Below, piece after piece: positions 13,529-58,985 of a DNA stretch of 64,000 bases (position 1 is its first letter; each line of letters starts with the position of its first letter). The notes under the pieces are model-generated. The model was not told where the DNA came from. It saw only the letters and a program-made list of their open reading frames with translations, and did no database searches. The stretch is from assembly GCA_013433145.1 (NCBI GenBank), contig CM024176.1, positions 868,001-932,000 on the forward strand. Reading direction: 5' to 3'. The DNA comes from Ascaris suum (lineage: Eukaryota; Nematoda; Chromadorea; Rhabditida; Ascarididae). The position numbers and the translations under genes are program-made.

Positions 13529-15160
13529 CATGTTCTTCGCTTTGATGTGAACCAAATGTATGCATCAGTTGCATTCACAAAAACTGGCAAATCAAACATC
13601 AAAGTGTCTACTATTTTATATTCAGTGCCGTCTTAATTGGCAAATGTAGACTTTCTTTGTAAATTTTTTTTTTTGCATTATTTTGGCACGAAAAGTTTAA
13701 AATTCATTCTGCCAATGCGTTGCTGAAACACCATACCTGCTTAAACAGAAGTCGTGGTGCTCTATTTCTCCTTGGCAATAGAGGCTTGCAGTCAAATGCC
13801 TTTATTCAATGACGGAAAGTGAAGGGGATATAAGGGGGTATAAAATTTTTCGAATTTGTTTTTCTTGCTTCATTGATCGTTTTAGTAGATATCCTCATAC
13901 CACTTATATGGCTTCACTGGTATCGTATCGTGACCGATATTGTCTCTTGCTACGCTGGGCAATTTTTTTGTTTCATTAGAACGATTTCTCCATATAGGCC
14001 ATCTCGAAGAAAGCATTTGCACTTTTCATTGCCTTTCACCAAACATCTTGTATTCGGAGAAGCGTAGGTGTTTATTGATTCAAATGCGATATATTGGTTA
14101 TTGTAAATCCACTTCATTGACATAAAACGTCTGAGAGTCTTGTATAAAAAGTGATGCCGAAAAGCTTTTATTATTCGCAGAGGAACAAACTCCAAGAAAA
14201 AGAATAACAGCGCCATGTTTTTCATTTAGTAAGTAATCAACGTTAATGGTTTTGTGGTTTTTTTTCTTCTAATTACCAACATTTTATTGGTAATTGTTTG
14301 ATTGGTAAAAATATTACCACAATGGATGCTCGCTAAAGGGATATATCGTTAGCTGAAACAGTTCATTTGCAGAATATAGCCAACTCGTTGTCGGCGCTTC
14401 ACTAAGACCGACTCTCTTAGTTTGGTTTTTTCCACCTATAGGAGATCTATGCAAAATGTGTTGCAAGTCAATGCAAAAGTATTCGCAATGTGAAAAATAT
14501 TGCATTGCAAATATTCCCTTGCAAGTATTGCGTCAAAGAATTAAAAATAAAAATTTTTCGGTAGTAGTAATATTGTGCTGAATAGCACACATTTTGCAAC
14601 TTTGATTGCAAATAATTATTTGTTAATATTGCAAAATTTATTCTACTCAAGCAAAAATGCAATCATTTATTGGTATGACGTCACTTATATTAATCAGCTC
14701 GTTGGTTTCCTCTTTATCAGTTAGCTTTTGGCCAGACAGCAGTAGTAAAAACCAGGATTCACAGTATCGGTCATCGTTTATGTCGGTTTCCAAGTGTGCC
14801 ATAATAATTGGCGAAGGTTAGGGGAGTGAGGGAGGTACTTCTCTTCCCATATGCCACCCGGACTGATGGCACACAACCTTCACTTGTTTCGCATGTTAAG
14901 TTGCTTCTGCGTGCTGATTGATATACCATAAAATCCAGGATGAATCCTTTAAATTTTGGGACTATGCTTTCCTTTCCTACAATAAACCTCCTCGCTATCA
15001 TAAAATCAAATTAATACATATTTATGTGTCTGAGGTATCATAACAATTATAATTTTGCACAATTTTACGAAAAAAAATAACCTCTGCCTCAAATAAATTC
15101 CCTTCCTCCTTCATTAAGGACCAAAGGAAACACATCACTATCGAAATCTTGTTAGTACAG

Positions 15161-15274
15161 TACGGTCATTGATATCGCCCTTAACAATAATATTTCTTCG
15201 TTCTGGCACAAAAGCAATACGTTCATTGATAGAGCCCTTATTAATAATATTTCTTCGTTCTGGCAAAAAAGCAT
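15161..15274 (+). repeat. 57-bp tandem duplication
   Basis: TACGGTCATTGATATCGCCC... at 15161 and TACGTTCATTGATAGAGCCC... at 15218; both copies continue with TTAAYAATAATATTTCTTCG and TTCTGGCA. A few substitutions separate them. Confidence 0.88.
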
Positions 15275-15620
15275 AAAAATTCAGTCACGTCTTGCAGTAT
15301 TGTTTTAAAAAAATTTTCTATATTGAAATTCAACGTAAAATTTGCAGAGAAAAAAAAATTTTTTTTTCATAGCATATATCATTTAGCACAAAATTTTAAA
15401 AAAAAGAAGAAGAAACTTTCTTATGCTACAGTATTTTTTTTAATTTTCCATATGCCTTTATATGTCGTTCTTTGAAATTTTTGAACGGCATGTATAAGCG
15501 ATAGCGTTTTTGTGTTGTTGACATCGCCACCCTTCTAATGAATGCTTATTGCATTTTTCCAGTTTTATTTGCAGAGCGCTTTGTTCGCGTTTAATGTGTC
15601 TGTTTGTATAGGAGATGGTC

Positions 15621-15680
15621 GGAGGAGGGAAGGTGGGGGGGGGGGGGGGGGGAGGAGGTAAAAAGCGGAGGAAAAAGGTT
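15621..15680 (+). repeat. Purine tract with a G18 run
   Basis: GGAGGAGGGAAGGT, then 18 G (15635-15652), then AGGAGGTAAAAAGCGGAGG. Pure G run in otherwise AT-rich DNA. Confidence 0.95.
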
Positions 15681-16370
15681 GGTGGTAAGGAGGAAATATG
15701 CGGCTCCACTTGCTCTTACTCAATTTCCCAAGTTCATAATGTACAAGAAGTGTTGATCTATAGAACTGAACGCGTACATTACTGTGTGCATAAAAAATTT
15801 CACACTGTTTTCATGCTCGCCAATAGCGAAATATGCCCGTTATATATCGGAATACCCTTCTACAGTTCTTGAAAAATCGACAACCCGATGTTTTTGATCA
15901 GGATTTCGGGTAGGAGAAGAATGATTATTGTGCGATTACTGCTTATGTACTTGTCGTGGCTGGCGTCGAGAGGTAGAGGCTTTCCATCTCCTGCTCCTTA
16001 TAACCACAGACGCTAATACTATTTCTTTCAAACGCAAGTCGTCTTTTTTTGCACTTCTCTTAAACTGGGGTGTCCTAATAAAGTATTCACTAGCGGTTTG
16101 ATTTGTCGATCCCGAAAGTTGGAAAATGCGCCAGGAATAGGTAATTGGCAGCCCATTTCTGTGTGGAATTGATCAGCTGTGCAAAAATACTCCTTTTTCT
16201 GACCGCGCATTGCCGATAGCAGTTACTTTCAAGCCACAAAATATCAAAACTAGCGTCATAAGCCATATATAAGTTGACGACAGGGAATTATCGTACAGCA
16301 TGGATTGCATCCATTAACTATAAATACTCTATCTTCACGGTTTACAGCTCAGAATTACTGGACACATATA

Positions 16371-16520
16371 GGCATATTTTCAGACATGCATTCCGATATC
16401 TTTCCATCATATTATTCCGTTATGCTTTTAAGTTGCCGGTATGTATTCGGTTATTCTTTAACTATTTCGGCATGTATTCCGTTATTCGTTCTTTATTCCA
16501 GCATATATTCCATTATTTTT
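16371..16520 (+). repeat. Degenerate tandem repeat of GGYATGTATTCCGTTATTC type
   Basis: Variants of GCATGTATTCCGTTATTC recur at roughly 35-60 base spacing (for example near 16386, 16439, 16470, 16501). A 134-codon open frame crosses it, but I judge that to be chance. Confidence 0.5.
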
Positions 16521-17299
16521 TATTATACGTATATGGTAATTATGCACCATTCGTCGATGCACTTCTTCTCCAAAATAAACATCACGCCAACTCCATAAAT
16601 GCGCTTTTCAATTTCTTTCGTTGCCGTTCCATCAAATATATGAGAATATCTTTCCAAGTGCACTATTTCATTACTTAGAAAGGTTTTTAAAAAAACACCT
16701 AAGTTGAAATCTTCCATCACTTAATTATGTAGTATTCTCAGTATTTATGTTTGTGCTAATGAAGCTTTAATCTTTGACATTTTTTTAATCGTCTTTATCT
16801 CAAAAATTATTAAGCATTTTATTTCATTTAATCTGAAATCAATGAAATATTACAACTTAACTAAATAACTAAGTAGTAATTCATCTGAATACTCAAAGAT
16901 CTATTAATTTTCTATTCAAATTATATTTTAATATTTTCTTTTAAATTTAGTATCGTTTAAGTAACTTCATTAATACTCGTTCATTTGGATTTTTTATACC
17001 ATCTTTAATTTAGTAATATTACATTAAAATATAGAAAAAAAATTGTTGGTGTCAGATTCAAGCAACTCCTTCAAGTTATGATGAAGCATAAATCATTGTT
17101 GGTTTAATGAAGCTCTTCATTATCACATTCTTTCATTAATTAATTACCCTTCAGTGCATATCCTTATTAGGTACACCTAATCACAAAAGGTGATTTGTCG
17201 TTGCCTTTTCAATTAGACCTAATTAGTCTGGATATTTCATAGACGGAGGAATTAATCTCAGGCTAGATGTATTTGAATGGACTTAAATGAATCGAGAAA

Positions 17300-17362
17300 T
17301 ATTCCCCCATTTATATGGATTTATATGTAGATATAGATTTATATGGATGTATAGATTTATGT
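17300..17362 (+). repeat. Short AT-rich tandem repeat (TTTATATGGAT)
   Basis: Four to five variants of ATTTATATGGAT/ATGTATAGATTTAT in a row. Confidence 0.6.
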
Positions 17363-18558
17363 GAACTACAATATATACAAGTGTCGAAAATGAAGATAAT
17401 CCAGACACTGACAGTCTTTACAATATTCTCAATTTCCTTGGAATGATCTCTCCTGTCACGCTAATTTTTTCAAGATCAATTCTATGCGAATGTCCTGTCC
17501 TCCACTTAAAAACGTTATACACATCGTGAATTCTCTTGTTTGCATCTAAAAATTTCATTTTCCAAGAGATATCACTATTTTAGATTCTACTTCTCGACAA
17601 GCTATAAGCGAATAGATGTGTGTCATAAAGTGTTGAAGAGGATTCCGCCTCCTCCTCTTAACTCACCACCTCTCCCAAGTTTCGTTGCATCTCTCCATGC
17701 CCAGAAATGCAAGAATAGGTTACAGCAGTAACACGACATAACCTGGAGTTCGGATCATCGATATTCTAAACTTGGGAAAATCTTAAAGCTTTCCGAATTT
17801 CACGCATAAAGTGCCTCTCTCTTAACCAATCGAATTTTTTCTCGATTCCCATTTCCCTCAACAATTTTTGCATATGCGTTTGAACGCTAAGAAGCTGTTT
17901 TCACCTTTCTTTAGTGCTATTAAAATTTATAATCAAATTTCACATATTTATTCCGATAAGTTCATTCGTATTGATAAGCTCTATGCCAGTGATAATTCCT
18001 AGTGATCTTTTATAGCAAACTGTTCCATCGATTAAACTCTAGCGTATCGAATCTGTATCGAAACAATGTCTGTGATATGTCGTCATGTCATCAAATGATC
18101 ATTCATACTTCCCTCTTTATTCCTTTACATTCTATTATCCGAGGTATGCCTTAAAAGTTAGAAGCCGAGCATCACTTAGTCCAGAAAAAAATAGCAGTTA
18201 TTTTTCCTCGGAGCTAGAAATTCTGACAGAAACATTTGATTTGGATTTTGATGACCTCCGATCATTGGCCGGAATTAGTTGTTCGAAAATATGCAACACC
18301 ATCAAAAGTCGCTTCTCTCTTCTAAAAAAAAAGAAACTCATCGATAAACGTCTGATGGATATTCTTGGAATTCTCTAGTAAATCATCATATGTATATAGC
18401 TTTTTATTATTGTATATTTTCTTCAATTTTTCTTATATTTTATATAATATTCCATTCAATTTAAAGATCATAAAAATGTACTATTTTCCATTTTTGGAAT
18501 TTTTCTTCGTTGGGATTTTCACCTGAAAAATAGTTCTATTCGCAAATATTCATTTCCG

Positions 18559-18647
18559 GAAAAAGATTCCCATCGGGAAGGCGTCTATGTGAGAGCGGAA
18601 AAAAAAAGATTCCTATCGGGAAGGCGTCTATGTGAGAGCGGAAAAAA
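18559..18647 (+). repeat. 43-bp tandem duplication
   Basis: GATTCCCATCGGGAAGGCGT... at 18565 and GATTCCTATCGGGAAGGCGT... at 18608, both continuing CTATGTGAGAGCGGAAAAAA. One C/T difference in the shared core, so the duplication is recent. Confidence 0.93.
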
Positions 18648-19613
18648 GAACTTTCCACTAATATATTACTTAATGCATCCATTATTAAGAGTCAACGTTT
18701 TTTTTTCTCGCTAAGATGCTTCGTTAAGCTCTTTCATATGTGCAATTTTCACTTTGAGATAGCTTTTCGAAAAATTCATCACATCTACATCAATTTCTTC
18801 CCTTCATTTAATTTAATATAATGGCATGTTTAAAGAGTTCCTTATTTGATGTCATGTAGTTTTTAAATCATCTTAAGCGGAGATCAGCCAAAAAATTCTT
18901 GACCTAAATCCTAAAATAAGAAGCCTCAACTCGAACTCGAAATAAAAAAAAATAGGTTATCCATTTTTTTTAACATAGAGTATAGCAATATATATGGGCA
19001 TCATATCAGCAGGTATCGCACAGACTATTTATGAATAAAAAATCTCCCTGTGATCGCATAATCGACTTATAAGTTTACTGATAGCTATGTCTCAATTGAA
19101 TGTTATTCGAGTATGCTAGCAATTCCATGTGCACTAAATATGGGGCGGATGTTTGTTCAGTTGTACTCATTGGCATCCTACCGCATATGAAATAACACCT
19201 TTGTGTTTTATACAGTATCCTTGGGCACAGTTATTAGATCAAACAGTCTGAAACCACGAATCATGACCTCGGAAAACTGCTGATTAGGGATAGTGGTGAG
19301 TGGGAACTTATTCGGGAAAATCTTATATATCAACGATGTCCGCCGAAATGTTTGTTGCATTCTGTATCACTCAAGACAGTTCATAGCGGATTCAAGTTTC
19401 TCTCGTTGCGCTTGTGAAAGAGAGAATGTTACCTGGAATGTCAGCGTCAACTATTTTAGCTCATAAGTTGTTATTAGAGCGTTCAATTTATTAATAAAGC
19501 ATATTAATAAGAACACAAAATTCGTCGAGTGTATAAAATCAGTTCGTAAATGAAGTTTGTCGGAATCAATCATCATAGCGGTAACCAAGGGAATTATCGT
19601 CATCGTCATCGTA

Positions 19614-19646
19614 TGTGATGACGTTCACCGAACGTGACGACGTCCA
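19614..19646. promoter_or_regulatory. CRE-like palindrome cluster upstream of the alternative first exon
   Basis: About 565 bases before the ATG at 20209 lies TGATGACGTTC, then ACC, then GAACGTGACGACGTC. It contains a perfect inverted repeat ACGTTC/GAACGT (19621-19635), a second palindrome GACGTC (19639-19644) and several TGACG cores, which is the half-site read by CREB/ATF bZIP proteins. It is preceded by CATCGTCATCG repeats. A TATATA lies near 20029. Regulatory function is inferred from motif density only. Confidence 0.28.
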
Positions 19647-20208
19647 TCAGAACTATTTTGCGTTGCGCGTCCACGCCTGCTCGCTTAACATATCCACACT
19701 CATCGGCACACATACATACATTCAGCCTAACATTCACTAGCAAGCACCTCCCATTTGTTAGTGGAATGACAAAAGCTTGTCGAATGCTTGCTTGAATTGC
19801 ATCATTCTTTCGTCGGTGATCCACAGCTGATTTTGGATATTAAATCCATTTGACTTCAATGGACATCATTTTACGGTAATGCTGCTAATATTTGTGGTTC
19901 ACGGAATTATCAAATGCTTCCATTCCCTAAAACCAAATCCAATGATCAACTGATATCATTCATTGATTTTGGGTTACTGTTGCCGTGATATTACGGTCAC
20001 TACTTTATTGTTGCGCTATGGGAACCTTATATATTCGATGCGTATGTTTTATCCACATATGGTATGAGATATTCTTGCGGGAGCGTTATTAAACACTCCT
20101 ACAGTTAAATACTATTGTGGGATTGTGATTTCTTTAATCGATCAATTTACGAGATTCTCTAAAATATAGTGAAGTAAGCAAGATTGCGCTTGAGCGCTCT
20201 ATTTGTGA

Positions 20209-54667
<34,459 letters not shown>

Positions 54668-57600
54668 TGCGTTTTTTTTTAAAGTTCAAGCTTGAGCTTT
54701 CGTTTCTATGCTTGTTGTTGAAGTTTAAGCTTTCGGAATCGCTTTTCATTAGCACCTAGAGACGGGAAAGGAGATTGGAAGTTCTTTCCCGTCCCTTGAC
54801 AGAAACGGAAAAAAATTCGAGATATGTTTAAGCAATGTTTATCAAGTTTACTCGAATAGGAGAGCGCATTCTACTGCAGTATTTTGATGAGTACTGTCTG
54901 TTATTTTAAAAAAAAAGCAGGTATGTGAGAGGAAGTGATAAATGACAGGATTCTTAAACATTAGCGACCATATACATATATGATTAATATGCCTTAGTGA
55001 ATCACGTTTTCCTCACGGTATTTGTAATCAGTTGAATAATGTTTGTTCGAGACATAGTAGCATCACCTGTTCGATGGTATCAATCCTTGCAGGACGTCCA
55101 AAGTTATTTGAGCCTGACTAGTTTATATCCTAGACGGATAGAAGGATGGGACGGAGGGGATGACGGAAGAGGGGAAGTAAAGGATAGTGAAAATAGGACG
55201 TTAAATAATTCACATTTCTGTGTACGTCGTTAATCGAATTAAAGACATGTTGCACTCATGTATATTTCAAATGCGTTGCATATTTTCGAGTTGTATAAAA
55301 TATGAGGTTAAAGTCACATTTGTTGCCTCTAAGATGCAATAGTAATTTTATAAATACTTTATGAAATGTTCATTTTATATGAGCCGATCCAGTGTTATTG
55401 TTGCACTATCGATACATCATTTCAACGATCTGGACAGTCTTCGCTACGGGTTTTACCACTTTTCTATCATTAATACTTTCCTGGGAGGGGAATGGAGGAG
55501 AAATTCAGCACCGCGGCTACCGTTCTGAGGACAGAAAAACAGCCAATCATAGGCTTGTATGATCTATCATCTGAAGCGAAGATTCACAGTTGAAGAATAT
55601 ATAGAGGTGATTTTGTGAATAACTATTTGGTTGAGAGAGATCGATCTGTCTATTGGATTTTCTGGATTTTACTGGAAAACTAGGAAACTAATGGATTTTA
55701 CTCTCTCATAAATGGATTATTAAAGATACCCGCAGTGAACGTTACCAAATCAAGGCCTTAAATACCCGCTTTATTTGATACATAATTAATAAAGAACTAT
55801 TTAGAGAAGGACTGTCATAAGAGATTGTTTACTTGTTGATCGTCTTTTGATCAAATATATTCGTTAGTGCTTTCGTATACGGTTCATAATCTCTGATGAT
55901 TTTATTCAATGTTATTTAAACGTTGTTATTAATTTATATTTAATTTTATGATCCGATGTTTGCATTTTTTTTTTCATTACTGTCTTGTTGAAATTTCTAA
56001 GTGTTCGATGTGGGGGGGGGGGGGGGGGGGGATAGGGTGGAAGGGAGGGATGGGCTGGGAAGGGTGGGGGGGTTGTTGGCCGTGATATTTGAAAAGAAAA
56101 GGAATATTTCTGGGAAGATATTCAACATTAGGCACACATAATTTGCAAATTAACCAACATATCTAAATTTTAAAAAAATGAGATGTTATTTTTGACTCTA
56201 CTTTATTTTGTTTTTATTGGACTGACGTACTATAAAATGAACTTTCGATACCCATATTATTGCGTTAATAAGGCTTTCTCTTCGATATAATCTATTGCCA
56301 CAACGGTAATTCTATTGTGTGATCGCTTGCACCTGAAACAACCCTCGCTAGTCTTATTTACTATGAGCTTTTGTTAAATTCTTTGCTTCAATTTGTGCTG
56401 CATTTTTTATCATATTCTATGAAACATTTACTCTCGATTTCAAAAATTCTATGAAAAATGAGGCCACAATTTAAGATTTCACCCCTTTTCCTTTAAATGG
56501 GAAGAGGTGGAAGGGTCATAATAAGGCTATATCGATTCATCCACATTTCTTTCCTGACCTCAGGTGAAGGTAGATGCGAGTGAATACCGAAGATCATTGA
56601 ACGCAGTCATCTTTTAACTGCTTTCTTTTCCAGATCCCTCTGTTTCCTGTTAGTGGAAATATTCAAATTTCTTTGCGTTCCTTTATTCTTTTGCATATTC
56701 TTCTCGTTAACATCCCCAGCCGCTCATTTTTTTTTTTAAAACTAGAGCGATAGGTTACAATCCTATAATAACATATCATATCAGAGCGCATTAATAGAGA
56801 GCGATATCACTCACGATCATTCTTCGATGATCATCAAAAATTATCGCGAAATATTGCAAAAGTAGTTCCTCTCATTTTTCGTTATGTATTTATCGGTGAA
56901 GTATTTCATAATGTAGTCGATTTTTTTTTTTCTCGTCAAAATATTTTTCTCCTCGAAAATATTTGTTGAGAAAATAAATAAATAACTAAAAAAATTGCTT
57001 ACCCGCGGAGATAAAGAATGCAGCGCTCTATATAAATCCTATTTAATTTATGGACCATTTCTAATGAATTGATTTCGAGACGTTTCAATATTTATATTGG
57101 TGATATATATTGTATCGGGTGTATTTGAGAAAATTTAAGCATAAAATGTTTTTTTTTCTTTATTATTATCTTTGCGAATTTATCATCTATCGCTATGTAA
57201 CATATCGCTGTTAAAAGCGTTTATGTCGATGAATTTTTTTTTTTTAATGAAATATTTTTATTTGCATTCGTATATGTATGATTTAAGTTTCCTTTAATTG
57301 CTTGCAAATTGCATGCAAATTAATTACCTCTGAATTATTTTGCAAATTACTTTTGAAAGCTAAATGAATGCGACCAAAAGAAAAAGCGATTTTTAATTGC
57401 GAATTCTTAAATCTGATTGATGTGGAAAGTATTTTATGCAAATTTGACTGGAAACTATGATAGTCGACGATATCCAAAAGATGAATATATATATTTGAGG
57501 CGGTATATCTGAAGTGTTCAAGGTGTGTAGCACTAAAACATCCTTAGCTTAGTTGGTAAGCGTAGAAGATAAGCTTAGCTGAGGAATCACGCGATTTAGA

Positions 57601-58149
57601 AAGATATTTGAGATGATGCCGCTAAACTGACCATGAGGATAACTATTTGAAACGCCACGCAAAATCTAATAGCTATAAATAGCCGACTAAATCGAAAACC
57701 ATTACTTACTCATAATACATAATTTTGATGTGAAAATTGTTTTGTGTTGAACGCAAACATTTGATGTCACTCCAGTAGGAAATGAATTTCGACATCATCG
57801 ATCTACCACGGATGTTGTTGAACTTTGCAAAGTTTAGAAGAAAGTTTCGTGGATTTTCTCGATAATCTTCAAATTAAGAGAATTTTATAATTTTGAGATG
57901 AGTGCATAATATATCTTATAAGAGGGAAGAAATAAAAAATGAGCCTATATAAAAAAATTATCCTCAATGAGGCAAAAAAAAAATTTTAGCAATATATTTA
58001 AAATCGAAAATTTGCAGGGAATATATCATTTTGTATCAATAAGAAAACTTTATTATTATATAATTTAGTTAGAAATCTTTTATCACAATTAGCGCGTGTT
58101 ATAAGTGTTCACATATCACACTTTTCCATATTTAACACGAAGTATTTTG
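54668..58149. other. 3' flank of the channel gene
   Basis: Likely 3' UTR then intergenic DNA. Candidate poly(A) signals are ATTAAA at 55238-55243 and AATAAA at 55788-55793; neither is certain. G20 tract at 56012. Open frames at 55039 and 57283 (minus) have no motif. No gene seen. Confidence 0.55.
56012..56068 (+). repeat. G20 run and G-rich flank
   Basis: 20 G (56012-56031), then GATAGGGTGGAAGGGAGGG and further G runs. Lies 1.35 kb after the channel stop codon. Confidence 0.96.
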
Positions 58150-58786
58150 CAAAAAAACTGGGTCAAAATTCGTCCGTTGGGGGGTTAAAATATAACGTAG
58201 GAAAAGTCCGGGATGCGCACAACAACGCACGCGCCAATGCGCCACGCCTATGCATCTTTTCTCACAGAACACATCACAAAGGCAGTAGACCAAGTGATAC
58301 ACAGCAGACTTGCGCCATCGGCGCTCAGAAACACAGAAAATGAAGATATGAATAACGGACTCGCGAATTCGGCGCGATGAAATGAACGAAACGGTAAAAT
58401 AGCTTACGATCTTTTCTATCAGATAGATTCCTGTAACCTTTCTAAACGTTTATAAGAAAGTAAACATCAGTCGAAGAAGGATTGATGCAAAAGGCGGGCT
58501 GCCGCCCCCTTGAACACCTGTCTTCTTCCGCGTGCAGTTGATGTTACGGGAAAAGAATAAAATCGTTTCTGTAACGTCCCACATCTGTTTATATTTACCC
58601 GCGCAGTGCCATTTTCAAAAATCACGCGAAAGCTGCCCGCACATGTTATGCATCCTTCCAAAGGATTTGCCTGGCGCGTCAAATGGCACAACATTTTCCC
58701 GAAAAATTTTCACATTCAGGATTTTTTTCGTCAGTTGGCACATAGATGATAACATGTGCCACATGATTGCAGAGCTAACGCAAAAA
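58150..58786. other. GC-rich island of unknown origin beside the satellite
   Basis: This stretch is much richer in G+C than anything in the 55-58 kb flank: GCGCACAACAACGCACGCG, CTTGCGCCATCGGCGCTC and similar. Two overlapping minus-strand frames (58467-58694 and 58615-58860) and one plus frame (58532-58807) are open, but none carries a motif I recognise. It may be the remnant of a mobile element or a segment captured with the satellite. Confidence 0.4.
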
Positions 58787-58985
58787 CGTGAACGTAGATC
58801 AAAGTAGACCAAAATATGCTTAGGCTTAGGCTTAGGCCTACGCCTAGGGCTTAGGCTCAATGTTAGGCTCCGGCTTAGGATTAGTGAAGGTAAATCAAAG
58901 TATCAAACTACATCAAAATATGAAGCTGGATCAAGTTAGATCAAAATCTACAGGTAGATCAAAGCATCAAAGTAGACAGGATGTG
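58787..58985 (+). repeat. Degenerate (GTAGATCAAA)n block at the satellite edge
   Basis: Words of the type TAGATCAAAG, TACATCAAAATATG, TAGATCAAAATC and GCATCAAAGTAGAC recur about every 10-15 bases, mostly at 58787-58815 and 58888-58980. The first TTAGGC words (58820-58886) are embedded between them. Confidence 0.7.

Noticed and set aside
16274..16678. 134-codon open frame, rich in Phe, Tyr and Ile
   Set aside because: It crosses a degenerate tandem repeat, has no motif, and its length is within chance for this base composition when six frames of 64 kb are searched.
18085..18378. 97-codon frame with an acidic stretch
   Set aside because: Considered as another first exon, but it has no donor in phase 1 that preserves the frame and no similarity I know.
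57540..57610. tRNA-like words (TAGCTTAGTTGGTAAGCG)
   Set aside because: I could not form an acceptor stem or a T-arm around them.
58467..58860. Minus-strand frames in the GC-rich island, considered as a helicase or Helitron remnant
   Set aside because: No complete Walker or zinc-finger motif; the resemblance was too weak to name.
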